NCBI RefSeq assembly: GCF_000731915.1
Contig: NZ_JFDP01000037.1
Span: forward strand, 1 to 50,683
Origin: Ureaplasma diversum NCTC 246
GTDB lineage: Bacteria; Bacillota_I; Bacilli_A; Mycoplasmatales; Mycoplasmoidaceae
Length of the DNA: 50,683 nt
Direction of reading: 5' to 3'
The position numbers were made by a program, and so were the translations under genes. The first letter of the stretch is position 1; each line of letters opens with the position of its first letter. This document shows positions 1 through 10,426 of this stretch, in pieces. The notes under the pieces were generated by a model that was not told where the DNA came from, did not search any database, and saw only the letters and a program-made list of their open reading frames with translations.

Positions 1-389
1 TCAAATCATTGCCCTAGTCCAAAACCAATTTCTTTGTAATAGAAATCTCTTTTTTTAGGAACATACTTCTCTAATCGATTCTCTGCTTTAATCTCATCTA
101 AAAACTTTTGTTCTTTAAGGTCTTTGTCATTATCTTCTTTAGCTATTTTAAAAGTGATTTTGTCAAAAGTGAACAAGTTAGGGTCATAAGTTTTCCTAGT
201 CTCTGTTTGAGTTTTAGTATCTTGTTGGTTAGTGATGTTCTTAGGTGTTGGATTAGGTTGAGAGATTGGAATTGGTTGATTTTTTCTTGCTAATAAAGAG
301 CAAGACGCTGCTGTTATTGTTGTAGTTGAAATTACTGTTGTTAGTAGTAAACTACTAATTAATATTTTTCTAGCCTTTGTCATAATCAT
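1..389 (-). CDS. Lipoprotein, N-terminal part (runs off window)
   Basis: Surface lipoprotein of unknown function, cut by the left window edge. The first 30 residues are a Lys-containing start, a hydrophobic Leu/Thr/Ile segment and a lipobox ending TAASC, so Cys30 is the likely lipidated residue. A Pro/Gln/Thr-rich linker follows, then a charged region rich in Lys and Glu. Reading continues through a UGA Trp codon at 6-8 to the window edge, so the protein is partial. Two ATG codons (389 and 383) are possible starts, and neither has a clear Shine-Dalgarno. It is separated from folD by a terminator and is probably transcribed alone. Family not recognised; lipoprotein status is well supported, function is not. 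Confidence 0.75.
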
Positions 390-651
390 TTATAAGTTAT
401 CTATTCTTATAAATATTAAACCACAAACCAAACAACATCTAATTAATCAATACTATATTATTGTTTATTTCTAGAATAAATATTTAAGAAGTTAAGGCAT
501 CTGTTAATCAATTATTTGTTTAACAATTTGGACAGTAGGTCATCGCACAAACTCCTTCCTTTATTACTAACAATATCATTGTTTTAAACATGATTTATTT
601 AGAAACACTAAACAAACAAGGCCCTAACTAACTAACTAACTAACTAGAATC
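390..651. other. AT-rich intergenic region upstream of the partial lipoprotein
   Basis: No open reading frame with a start and ribosome binding site was seen on either strand. It must hold the promoter of the minus-strand lipoprotein, but I could not pick a convincing -35/-10 pair. The only structured element is the CTAA microsatellite near its right end. Confidence 0.5.
624..646. repeat. CTAA tetranucleotide microsatellite (5 copies plus 3 bases)
   Basis: Uninterrupted CTAA units lie about 235 bases upstream of the partial lipoprotein start and just beyond the folD terminator. Short tandem repeats near mycoplasma surface genes can vary in length by slippage; whether this one matters for expression is unknown. 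Confidence 0.85.
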
Positions 652-680
652 AAAAAACTAATGATCAAAGATCATTAGTT
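652..680 (-). terminator. Intrinsic terminator after folD
   Basis: A perfect 10-bp stem (ACTAATGATC with GATCATTAGT) and an AAA loop, followed on the minus strand by a run of T. It sits about 40 bases past the folD stop and separates folD from the lipoprotein. Confidence 0.85.
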
Positions 681-720
681 CTACTCATTTTCTCTTTATC
701 TCTAATAGTCTTATTAATAA

Positions 721-1530
721 TTAATCTTTAAAATAATTTAATAGTAAATAAATACTACTAAGTTTGCCAACTCCATTAGGAGTTGTTATATAGTTAATAT
801 TTTTATTAGCTATATAAGTGTTTATATCAAATGATCCAACTAAAGAGTTATTATAATGAACTGTTGTTCCATCTATTAAATAACTATTATCTTTAAGATC
901 TTTAAAACTAAAGACATTAGCTTGATTAATAGTACTTATTACTACATCATAAGCTTTAAGTTTAGTGTTGATGTTATTTGTTTTAGAATCAAACAAATAT
1001 ACATCATACTGATTATTAACTAAGTAGTTATAAATATATAATCCATAAGTTGTTGATTTACCAATTACTACTATTTTTAAATCTTTATTTAAATTAATTA
1101 GTTTAACTAAATCAACAACTATTGATCCAGCTATTGGTAAATAGTTAGATAAGTGTTTAGTTTGATCACTATATAAAGCTGCTTCTAGATCAATATCAAA
1201 TGATAGATATTGGTTTAAATTAAGTTGTTTATAATAACTAGATAATGGGTGTTCAAAATATAAGAAATGATGATTAGTTTTAATATCATTAAATTGATCA
1301 ACTAACTCTTTTATTGAATAATCATTAAGATCTCTTATGATTAATTCAATATTAAATTGTTTAGTTAATCGTTGTTTAGATCTTAAAAAGATACTGTCTT
1401 TAAAGATTGATCTACTATCATAATAAACATATATTATTCGTTTAGTTTTTTTAGTTTTAGCTAAGTTTATTAGTTCATTAGATTTAGATCAATATAGTTG
1501 ATCTAAGATTGATTGTAAACTTGTTTTCAT
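721..1530 (-). CDS. folD: Divergent FolD-like methylenetetrahydrofolate dehydrogenase/cyclohydrolase
   Basis: A 269-residue protein of the length expected for FolD, which interconverts methylene-, methenyl- and formyl-tetrahydrofolate. The Rossmann nucleotide-binding part is recognisable (VVIGKSTTYG near residue 155) and so is the C-terminal signature (ITTPNGVGKLSS). The catalytic half is badly eroded. Lys52 can be aligned with the catalytic Lys, but the Tyr four residues before it is Phe48. The usual QLPLP, KDVDG and PCTPxG motifs are replaced (by HPLSS, FDIDL and IAGS-like stretches). It may be a low-activity or repurposed enzyme. Start ATG at 1528-1530. It is a separate unit, bounded by terminators on both sides. 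The family call is moderately sure; activity is doubtful. Confidence 0.65.
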
Positions 1531-1540
1531 TAATACAAAC

Positions 1541-1566
1541 AAAAAACCAGAAATTAATCCTGGTTT
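1541..1566 (-). terminator. Intrinsic terminator after grpE
   Basis: A 7-bp stem (AAACCAG/CTGGTTT) with a 9-base loop, followed on the minus strand by TTTTTT. It lies directly after grpE and before folD, ending the dnaJ-grpE unit; the plus-strand reading also carries some T. Confidence 0.75.
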
Positions 1567-1578
1567 TATTTAATAGTT

Positions 1579-2229
1579 TTATTTAGCAACTTTTACAGTT
1601 GCATACTTAATTACTTTATCTTGGTATTTAAAACCAGTTTCAACAACTTCTACAATTGTTAAACTATTATAGATTGGTGAATCAACTAATTCAACTGCTT
1701 CCATACAACTATCATCAATTAATGAACCAACTGTTGGAATAATCTTGCTAATTTCTAAATCAGCTAATCCATCGATCATTTGATTAGCAATCATTCTAAA
1801 TCCTAAAATAAAAGCATTTAGTTTTTCATCATCATATTGATTATCAACTATTTTAGAGAAATGATTAATAGCTACTAATAAAGCATCAAATTTTTGAGAG
1901 AAGATTTTATAAACAGCATCGACTACTTTTTGGTTGTGATTTTGTTCAAGCTCATTTAGTTTTTGGTTTAATAATTCTTTTGCTTGATTAGCTTTAGCTT
2001 GAACTTGGTTAATAAAATCATCATTAAGTTTGTTAATTTGTTGTTCAAGTTGAGCAACTTTAAAAACCAGTTGTTGATTAATTTGTTTTTGTTTATTAAG
2101 TTCGATTTCTAAAGGATTGATTTCTTTTTGTTCTTGCTCTGTATTAGTTTGATCAACAACTTGGTTTTGTGTTTGCTGTTCATTAGCTTGTTGGTTTTGA
2201 TCTTGCTTTTTGTTCTTGTTTTTGCTCAT
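1579..2229 (-). CDS. grpE: GrpE, nucleotide exchange factor for DnaK
   Basis: A 216-residue cytoplasmic co-chaperone that releases ADP from DnaK. Residues 1-45 are a Gln/Asn/Lys-rich disordered extension. They are followed by a long coiled coil (about 45-105, heavy in Q, N, K and L), then the four-helix/beta-wing core ending with the typical ISKIIPTVGSLIDDS stretch and a C-terminal TVKVAK. The ATG is preceded by AAAGGAGAT, a strong ribosome binding site that overlaps the dnaJ stop, so translation is coupled to dnaJ. Order dnaJ then grpE, without dnaK or hrcA in the window, is not the usual hrcA-grpE-dnaK-dnaJ layout. Expression should follow the CIRCE-like operator ahead of dnaJ. Confidence 0.92.
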   Translation of the reverse strand: MSKNKNKKQDQNQQANEQQTQNQVVDQTNTEQEQKEINPLEIELNKQKQINQQLVFKVAQLEQQINKLNDDFINQVQAKANQAKELLNQKLNELEQNHNQKVVDAVYKIFSQKFDALLVAINHFSKIVDNQYDDEKLNAFILGFRMIANQMIDGLADLEISKIIPTVGSLIDDSCMEAVELVDSPIYNSLTIVEVVETGFKYQDKVIKYATVKVAK

Positions 2230-2230
2230 C

Positions 2231-3340
2231 CTATTTAATCTCCTTTAATAATGTATTTCTGTGTTCTTCAACTTCGTGATTAGTTTTCTTAGTTAACTCT
2301 TTTAAGAAAGCTTTTTCTTGTTCAGTTAAATTAACTGGTTTAGCATAGTTGATTGTTGTATAGAAGTCGCCCCGTTTTTTAAGTAAACGGTTGTTTTTAG
2401 ATTCAATACCTGCTCCTGAAATCTTAAATCGTTTTCCAACTGGTGTGTTTGGTGGGATAATAATTGTTTTAATACCATTAGTTGTAACAACTTCAACAGT
2501 TCCCCCAATAATTGCTAAGATGGGGTCAATAATTGTTTCTGAGTAAATATCAAGTCCATGACGTTCAAAGTAACGAGAACGTTCGATTTGGATGTGTAAA
2601 TATAAATCAGTCCGTTGTCCTTTAATTACATTTCCTTTATTTTTAACAACTAATACTTCACCATCATCAACTCCGCTTGCAATCTCAACGGTCAATTCAA
2701 CACTTTCAACCATCAATTTCTTAGCTTTACAAGTCTCACACTTAGATTTAAAACTCTTACCTTCACCTTTACATGAACTACAAGCTTTTTCTTGTTTCAT
2801 TTCACCAAATGGTGTTCGTACAATTTTAACTTTTCTACCACGTCCTTGACATGAAGTACAAATAATAACATCATTTGGATCTTTACTTCCAACTCCATTA
2901 CAAGCAGTACAGTCAACATGACGGTTGAACTTAATCTTTTTAGAACATCCTTTAACTGATTCAATAAAGCTAATTCTTAAACCTAGATTAATATCATCAA
3001 CATTACTTTGAGCTTGATTAGCAAACCCTGCTCCACCATTGAAGAATGATCCAAAGATATCATCAAACATTGAACCAAAACCATCAAACCCACCAAAACC
3101 AGCACCATTTTGGAATTGGTTAAAATCAGAGTGTCCAAATTGGTCATAATGAGCACGCTTGTTAGCATCGCTTAATACTTCATATGCTTCATTGATTTCT
3201 TTGAATTTCTCTTCAGCATCAGCTCCCTTATTTTTATCTGGGTGATATTCTTTAGCTAGTTTTCGAAAAGCTGATTTAATTTCAGCATCAGTTGCATTTT
3301 TACTAACTCCTAATACTTCATAATAGTCACGTTTAGCCAT
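2231..3340 (-). CDS. dnaJ: DnaJ (Hsp40) co-chaperone
   Basis: A 369-residue type I Hsp40 that delivers substrates to DnaK and triggers its ATPase. The J domain occupies residues 1-70 with the HPD motif (EYHPDKNK). A Gly/Phe-rich linker follows (about 71-110). The Zn-binding domain has [16 protein letters not shown] and CSSCKGEG, but the fourth repeat is CETCKAKK, keeping its cysteines and losing the glycines. The C-terminal beta domains complete the protein. The start has a good Shine-Dalgarno (GGAGG). Its stop lies one base before the grpE start. Upstream is a promoter overlapped by a CIRCE-like inverted repeat, so heat-shock control by HrcA is likely. Confidence 0.95.
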   Translation of the reverse strand: MAKRDYYEVLGVSKNATDAEIKSAFRKLAKEYHPDKNKGADAEEKFKEINEAYEVLSDANKRAHYDQFGHSDFNQFQNGAGFGGFDGFGSMFDDIFGSFFNGGAGFANQAQSNVDDINLGLRISFIESVKGCSKKIKFNRHVDCTACNGVGSKDPNDVIICTSCQGRGRKVKIVRTPFGEMKQEKACSSCKGEGKSFKSKCETCKAKKLMVESVELTVEIASGVDDGEVLVVKNKGNVIKGQRTDLYLHIQIERSRYFERHGLDIYSETIIDPILAIIGGTVEVVTTNGIKTIIIPPNTPVGKRFKISGAGIESKNNRLLKKRGDFYTTINYAKPVNLTEQEKAFLKELTKKTNHEVEEHRNTLLKEIK

Positions 3341-3369
3341 TATAAACCTCCATTAAACACAATGGTTAA

Positions 3370-3398
3370 ATTATATAATAAAATAAAAAAGTTAGCAA
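3370..3398 (-). promoter_or_regulatory. dnaJ-grpE promoter
   Basis: On the minus strand a -35-like TTGCTA (3398-3393) and a perfect -10 TATAAT (3375-3370) are separated by exactly 17 bases, about 30 bases before the dnaJ start. The -35 lies inside the CIRCE-like repeat, where repressor binding would block polymerase. Confidence 0.75.
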
Positions 3399-3418
3399 TC
3401 TCTTTAAATGATTGCTAA
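3392..3418 (-). promoter_or_regulatory. CIRCE-like operator (HrcA site), possibly doubling as leuS terminator
   Basis: TTAGCAATC, nine bases, then GATTGCTAA: a perfect 9-9-9 inverted repeat differing from the classical CIRCE half-site TTAGCACTC at one base. It overlaps the dnaJ -35 box. On the minus strand the right arm is followed by C and six T, and leuS ends just upstream, so the same hairpin could also terminate leuS transcripts. The spacing and half-site favour CIRCE; both roles are compatible. Confidence 0.75.
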
Positions 3419-3452
3419 TAAATAATATAAATAAATGAACTAATAATTAGTT

Positions 3453-5870
3453 TTAAATTACTAAGTTAACAATTTTATTAATAACAACAACTTGTTTTTT
3501 AATTGGTTGGTTGTTAATAATGTTTTTAATTACTTCATCTTCTAATACAAGTTTTAGTAATTGTTCTTGATCTAAGTCTCTTTGTACATTAATTGTATGT
3601 TTTAGTTTACCATTAATTTGGATTGGGATAGTAACTGTATCTAGTTGAAGTTTAGATTCATCATAAGATGGGAAAGTAGCTAAACAAACTGATGTATTAT
3701 GGTTAATACTATATAATTCTTCAGCTAAATGGGGACTAAAACAAGATAATAAAATTAAGAAGTTATCTAATAGTTCATAGTTAACTACTTTATGTTTATA
3801 CATAACATTAATAAATACCATCATTTCAGAAATAGCAATATTTAAAGCATATTCCTTCATTGCTTTTTTGTAGTTATGAATTAGTTTATGGTATGCATAT
3901 ATAATTTCTTGATCTAATTGATCAACATTATCAACTACTTTTAGATCATTTAAGTTCATATATAATCGATGAACTCGATCTAATCATTTACGCATTCCAT
4001 CAATCCCATCATTATTTCATGGTAATGTGGCAGTAATTGGTCCCATAAAGACCATATATAAACGTAAAGCATCTGCTCCATGGCTTTGTACTAAATCATC
4101 AGGATTAATCACATTTCCTTTTGATTTAGACATCTTTTCATTATTTGCAGCTAAAATCATTCCCTGATTGATTACTTTAAAGAATGGTTCTTTATTAGGA
4201 ACAGCTTTAATATCATATAAGAATTGATATCAGAAGCGAGAATATAATAAGTGTAAAACAGCGTGTTCTTGTCCACCAATATATAAATCAACTGGCATTC
4301 ATCGACTAAATCGATCATAAGCTTCAGCTGAATTAAGGGGTGTGTATGTTCCATCTCTGTTTTTTAAAATATAAGCTAGAAAATATCAAGATGAACCAGC
4401 TCATTGGGGCATTGTATTAGTTTCACGACGATATTTCTTATTATCAATCATTGCATATAATCACTCAGTTGCATTTGCAAGAGGTGATTCCCCAGTTCCT
4501 GATGGTTTAAAATCATCTAGATCTGGTAGTTGTACTGGTAAATCTTCTATGATTGCAATTTCATTTTGTTCATTAAATAATACTGGGAATGGTTCACCTC
4601 AGTATCGTTGACGACTAAAGATCCAGTTTCTTAGTTTATAGTTTTGTGTTACTTTTCCTAAGTTATTTTCAACTATATAAGCACTTAATTTAGCAATACT
4701 ATCAGCTATATTTAAACCATTAATTAATTCTGAATTAATGTGTTTACCATCATTTAAATAAGGTAAAGGTTGATTCGTTTGTATAATACTTTTAATAGCT
4801 AAATTATATTTGCTTGCAAAAGCAAAATCACGCTCATCATGTGCAGGTGCTCCCATTACTATTCCTGTTGCAAAAGACATTAGTACATAATCACTAATTC
4901 ATACAGGAATTAATTCTTTAGTAAATGGGTTAATCACATAACTTCCAGAGAAAACTCCAGTTTTATCAACTTTAGCGATTCGATCTAAATCACTACTTAG
5001 TTTAGCTTTAGAAACATATTGTTCAACAGCTTCTTTATATTCTTGTTTAGTTAAAGAAGCTACTAATGGGTGTTCAGGACTTATAACTAAATATGAAACT
5101 GCATAAATCGTATCAATTCTAGTTGTAAAAACAGTTAAGTTAAGATCTTGATCAGCAACTTTAAAATCTAAATTAACTCCTTCAGATTTACCAATTCAAT
5201 TAGTTTGTAATAATTTAATTGATTCAGGAAAATCAATATCATTTAATCCTTCTAATAATTTATCAGCATAATCAACAATTTTAAGGACTCATTGTTTCAT
5301 TGGTTTTTTAACAACTGGGTGTGAACCTCGTTCACTAACTCGATTCCCATTTGCATCAACTAACACTTCTTCATTACTTAAAACTGTCCCTAATTTTTCA
5401 CACCAGTTAACATCAATTTCTTGAATCTCAGCTAAATTGTGTTTATATAGTTGTACAAAGATCCATTGTGTTCATTTATAAAAATCAGGACTTGTTGTAT
5501 CTACTTCTTTTTTATAATCATAATCAAACCCAACACTTTGTAGTTGTTTTCTAAAAACTTCAATGTTTTTTTGGGTAAATTCATTAGGATGATTGTTTGT
5601 ATCTAAGGCATACTGTTCAGCTGGTAAACCAAAAGCATCTCACCCCATTGGGTGAAGTACATTATATCCATTTAAACGATGATAACGTGAAATTACATCA
5701 GTTGGTACATAACCTTTTAAATGACCAACATGGATTCCTTTCCCACTTGGATATGGGAACATATCTAAAATATAGAATTTTGGTTTATTATGATCATCTA
5801 CAAATGCAAAAGTATCGTTTTCTTTTCAATACTTTTGTCATTTCTTTTCGATTTTATTATGGTTATACAT
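3453..5870 (-). CDS. leuS: Leucyl-tRNA synthetase
   Basis: A complete class Ia synthetase of 805 residues that charges tRNA-Leu. The signature HVGH is at residues 47-50 within [12 protein letters not shown], and KMSKS is near residue 580. The CP1 editing domain is present: a TTRIDT threonine-rich motif and the HDERD stretch with the editing Asp. Eight or more internal UGA codons are read as Trp (for example in the [10 protein letters not shown] and WAGSSWYF motifs). ATG is preceded by AAAGGATGAG, which overlaps the end of ruvX 19 bases away, so it is the last gene of the deoA-alaS-ruvX-leuS cluster. Length and motifs are normal for the family. Confidence 0.96.
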
Positions 5871-5889
5871 ATTCTCATCCTTTAAGTTA

Positions 5890-6315
5890 TTATCTTTGGT
5901 TTAAATAGCTCTCTAAGATTACAACTGCACTCATCTTATCTTTTATCTTTTTAATCTTAGCAGCTTTAAGATTACAATCTTTAAGTCGTTGTGTTGCAAT
6001 CCTTGTACTAAAGCGTTCATCCATATATACTATTTTTAGATCAGTAAAGTGTTCTTTTAGTAATGAATAAAAAGCTTCAATATATAGTGTTCGTTCATTT
6101 TTAGAACCATCATATACATTAGTTGGATATCCAAGTATGATTGTATCAACTTGATTTTGATATTGATTTAATCAATATTTGATTCTTTCAATTACTGAAA
6201 TTGTATTTAACTCTTCATAAGTGAAGTTTTCAAGTCCTGATGCAATAATTCCTAATTCATCTGAAATTGCAAAACCACAAGTTTTAGTGCCTAAATCTAA
6301 ACCAAGTTTACGCAT
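5890..6315 (-). CDS. ruvX: RuvX/YqgF-type Holliday junction resolvase-like nuclease
   Basis: A 141-residue RNase H-fold protein of the YqgF family, implicated in pre-16S rRNA processing and formerly called a putative Holliday junction resolvase. The N-terminal [11 protein letters not shown] carries the first metal-binding Asp, ILGYP the central strand, and MDERFST the last acidic motif. It was missed by standard-code reading because of internal UGA Trp codons. Its ATG overlaps the alaS stop by one base (TAATG), as in many Firmicutes where alaS and ruvX are neighbours, so translation is coupled. Confidence 0.88.
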
Positions 6316-9029
6316 TAAATTTTAAATTCCTTACTAATTGCTAAGAATTGATCAAGAGCATTGTTTGAAGAACAACCCCCTTGTACAAAATATGGTTTTC
6401 CCCCACCTTTTGTGTTTTCTACTACATTTAAGTTTTTAGCTCAACTGTTTAAATTAATGTTGTTATTTTTAGCAAATTGTTCATTAGTTGCTAATAAGTA
6501 TTGAACCTTAGCTTCATCGACAACATTAAAACTAATAAAGACTGTACTTAAGTTTTCATTAATTAATTCGGATAAAGCATTAAAGATAATTTTATTATCT
6601 TCATTCTTAAATGTTTGAATCCGGATCTGATCAGTTGATTGATTAAATGCTTTTTTAATTGCTAATAAGCTATTTTTAGCTTCTTGTTTATCTTGTTCTA
6701 ATTTTAGTTTTAATAATTCTTCTTTAAGATTATTAAACTGATCAGTTAATTGATCTAATTGATCAATATTGATTTCATCTTGATTAATAAATTGATTATA
6801 TTGATCTAAAACAGAACTATTAGTTAGATCAATTAACTGACTTAATTTAGTTAGTTCATGTTTAAAGTTAGTTTGTTGATCAATAGCATACTTATTAAGG
6901 TTTTCATTTCTTGTGATCATTGTGATCCGTCAAGATCCTGATCCTTTTGAACTAAAATCAATAATTTTAACTCGTTCTATATCTTCTGTATTATGAACGT
7001 GTGTTCCCCCACACAACTCTAAAGTTGGTCCAATGCTCATAACACGCAACTTACCTTTAATTTCTTTATATTTTTCACCAAAAAAAGCCATTGCCCCCAT
7101 TTCTTTAGCTTCTTTTAAGCTTAAGTGCAATTCTTTTGCTTCATGGTGTTCAGCTACAATTTGATTCATTGCGTTTTCAACTTCAATGATCTTCTCTTTA
7201 GTTAAGGGTTCATGGTGTGTAAAATCAAACGTAACCTTATAAGGGTATTTAGCAGCCCCTTCTTGTTTAATATCTTGACTAATTACTTTTCTTAAACAAT
7301 ATTGTAATAAGTGTTCAGCTGAATGGTTAGCTGTAATATTGATTCGATCTTGTTTATTAATTTCTAAACGAACAATTTGATCTAAAGCTAATTTAGCTTC
7401 AATAGTATGGTGAACATGTTGAAGATTAGGTGCTTTAATTACATCATCAACAAAATATTTTTCATTATCAGCAATGATATAACCTGTATCATTGACCTGT
7501 CCCCCAGATGTTGCATAAAAACAGGTTTGATCAAAGACAACATATCCATCTTCATATTCAAGTTGATCAACTTCATTAAAGTTTTGATCATATAACTTAA
7601 TTACTTTAGCTTGATCAATACTAAAAGTGTGATAGTAGAATTTAGATTCTAAATCAAGTTTAAGTAAACTTTCATTTTGTTGTTCAAGAGCAGTAATTGA
7701 TGTGTTTTTGTTTTTTGAAATCAATTGGTGTTGTTTAAACATTTCTTCAAATGCTTCTAGATCAATTTCAATATTTTTAGCTTTAGCTAATTCTTTAATT
7801 AATTCAATTGGAAATCCATAAGTATCAACTAATTTAAAAGTAATGTTTTTATCTAAACTATTATTTTTAGTATTAGCTTCAAAGACACTTAATCCTTGTT
7901 TAAGTGTTTTCTCAAATAAATTAATTTCCTTATTTAAGATTAGTTTAACTTTATCAATGATTTTTGTTCTTAAATAAGAATAAAAATCACCCATTGATAA
8001 AACAACCCCATCGATTGCCGCATTAACTCAAGCTGGATCATTAATTTCTAGTTTTTTAGCTAAAACAGCAGCTCTTCTTATTAATCTTCTTAAGATATAG
8101 CCCCGTTCTTTATTACTAGGTACAGCTCCATCTGCAATAGCAAACACTGCAGCTCTAAAGTGATCTGCTATTACTTTATATGCAAAGTTAATTTCACTTT
8201 GTTTTTGATCTTTATTAAAGTAGTTATTAATATCGTATTTAAAAGTAGAGAATTGTTCAGTTGCATGAATAATTGTTTGGAAATTATCAGCATCAAAGTT
8301 AGTAGGAACATCTTGAGAAATAGAAGCTATTCTTTCAAGTCCTGCTCCTGTATCAATGTTTTTACGCTTAAGTTCAGTGTAATTACCTTTACCATCATTA
8401 TTAAATTGAGAAAAAACAATGTTTCAGATTTCAACAAACCGATCGTTTTCAATATCTTCTAAAATTAGTTTTTCACCAATCTTTAAAGGATCGTATTTTT
8501 CACCCCGATCATAGTGAATCTCTGTACAAGGTCCACAAGGTCCAGAACCAATATCTCAGAAGTTACGATCTCTTCCACATCTTAGAATTCGTTCATCTTT
8601 AATGTTATATTTTTTTCAATAACTAATTGTTTCTTCATCATCTTCATAAACAGTGAATCATAATTTATTAATATCAATTTCTAATTCTTTAACTAAAAAC
8701 TCATAAGCTAGATCAACTGCTTTTTCTTTGAAATAATCACCAATTGAAAAATTACCTAACATTTCAAATAATGTATGGTGTCGACTTGTTTGACCAACAT
8801 TAAAGATATCATTAGTTCTTATTGCTTTTTGTGAGTTAACTAATCGGTTAGCTGGTGGATTTTCTTTTCCTGAGAAATAGTCTTTAAGAGTAGCTACACC
8901 TGAGTTAATTCACAAAATCGATGGGTCATTTTCAGGAATCAATGAAGCTGGTTCAATAAACATATGATCATGTTTTTTAAAGAACTCAATTCATTTATTA
9001 CGAATCTGACTTGTGCTAAGTTTTAACAT
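6315..9029 (-). CDS. alaS: Alanyl-tRNA synthetase
   Basis: A complete 904-residue class II synthetase. The aminoacylation core (about 1-345) has the N-terminal [13 protein letters not shown] and the [13 protein letters not shown] motif 2 region. The editing domain has the zinc ligands HSAEH (569-573) and CGGTH (near 673), which remove Ser or Gly mischarged on tRNA-Ala. The C-Ala region ends with the GGGK signature. The start is supported by AAGGAGA nine bases upstream. It sits 11 bases after deoA and overlaps ruvX by one base. Internal UGA codons are Trp. It looks fully intact. Confidence 0.96.
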
Positions 9030-9040
9030 AGATTCTCCTT

Positions 9041-10342
9041 TTATTCAATAACTTTAATAATGATTGGTAAAACTGTTTTTGGTTTTTGGTTATAAACTAA
9101 ATTATTATAGAATCGTTCACATACTGATTCATTGATTGGATCAGAAGCATATAATGTTGCTATATGATCTCCAACTTTTAGATAATCATTTGTTTTTTTA
9201 TGTAAATAAATTCCTGCATGATAGTCAAGTTGATCTGTTTTTGTTTTTCTACCTGCTTTTAGATCAACATTGATCATTCCTAATTCTTTAGTTGAAACAA
9301 AATCTAAATATCCTTCTTCTTTAGCATATAAATCAACTTTATATGCTGGATTGAAATAAGTATCATTAAGTAATGAATCAACATCCCCATTCATTCATCG
9401 TACTCATTCTACAAACTTATCAAACCCTTTTTTAGAAGCTATTACTTCACTTATTAAAGCTTGTGCTTCTTGTTGATTATTAGCTTTTTTAGTAGCTAAT
9501 AAAATATCAATTAAGAAAGTGTTAATTAAATTGTATAAATCATCAGATACTTTTTTACCTAATAAGTAATCAACACTTTCTTTAACTTCAATAGCATTAC
9601 CAATTGCTTGCCCTAGTGGTTGATCCATATTTGTTAAATGAATTATTGTTTTTCGATTAAATTGTTTAGATAATTGAATCATTTTATTAGCTAATTGTTC
9701 ACCTTGTTGTACAGTTTTACAAAAAGCTCCATCCCCAACTTTAATATCTAAGAAGATATAGTCTGTGATTAATGCTAATTTCTTAGACATAATGCTTCCA
9801 GCAATTAAATCAAAAACATCAGAAGTTCCTGTTACATCACGTAAAGCATAAATCTCTTTATCAGCTACTACCATACTATCACTTTGCCCAGTTAACAGTA
9901 AATGTGTTTGCTCTAGTTGTTGTTTGTAAGTATTTAAATCAAAGTCCAAGTTTAATTTAAGGGATTCTAATTTATCAATCGTTCCCCCAGTATGACCAAG
10001 TCCTCGTCCACTCATCTTACCAACACATAATCCAAGTGCTGCTAGTAATGGTGTCATAATGATTGATACCTTATCACCAACACCCCCTGAAGAGTGCTTA
10101 TCAACTACAATTTCATTTTCTAATCTTAAATCAATTGTTGTTCCTGATTCAATCATTGCTTTAGTAGCAAAGTATTGTTCTTGATCATTATATCCATTAA
10201 AGTTAACAGCCATTAAAAAAGCTGCCATTTGGTAGTCTTTAATTTCTTTATTTACAAATCCTTCATAAACATATTTAATTTCTTGTTCACTTAAAGGTTG
10301 GTTATTTTTCTTTTTAGTAATAATTTCAACAATATTTAACAC
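9041..10342 (-). CDS. deoA: Pyrimidine-nucleoside (thymidine) phosphorylase
   Basis: A 433-residue enzyme that splits thymidine, uridine or deoxyuridine with phosphate to base and sugar phosphate, for nucleoside salvage. The family hallmark VVDKHSSGGVGDK lies near residue 80, followed by SGRGLGHTGGT and TDYIFLDIKVGDGAF. I chose the GTG at 10340-10342 because AAGGAAA precedes it at the right distance and the product then begins with the usual NIVEII and has the family length; an upstream ATG would add 27 unrelated residues and lie in the promoter. First gene of the deoA-alaS-ruvX-leuS cluster. DeoA versus Pdp cannot be told apart by eye. Confidence 0.93.
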
Positions 10343-10376
10343 AATAGCTAATTTCCTTATTGCATACGTATCTAAT

Positions 10377-10405
10377 ATTTTAACAAAGTTAAGATTAAAT
10401 GCCAA
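10377..10405 (-). promoter_or_regulatory. Promoter for deoA-alaS-ruvX-leuS
   Basis: On the minus strand TTGGCA (10405-10400) and TAAAAT (10382-10377) are 17 bases apart. Transcription would begin near 10370, leaving a short leader to the GTG start. It lies between rnhB and deoA, so deoA need not depend on rnhB transcription. Confidence 0.65.
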
Positions 10406-10426
10406 AACTAAAACTATAAACAACGG

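Noticed and set aside
3453..5870. Apparent fragments of leuS, alaS, asnS, suf genes, permease and transposase as frameshifts
   Set aside because: Every break is a UGA at a place where the family has Trp or an open position; the frames join perfectly with UGA read as Trp.
10343..10423. Longer deoA beginning at ATG 10423
   Set aside because: It would cover the promoter, adds hydrophobic residues foreign to the family, and the GTG at 10342 has the proper ribosome binding site and gives the family length.
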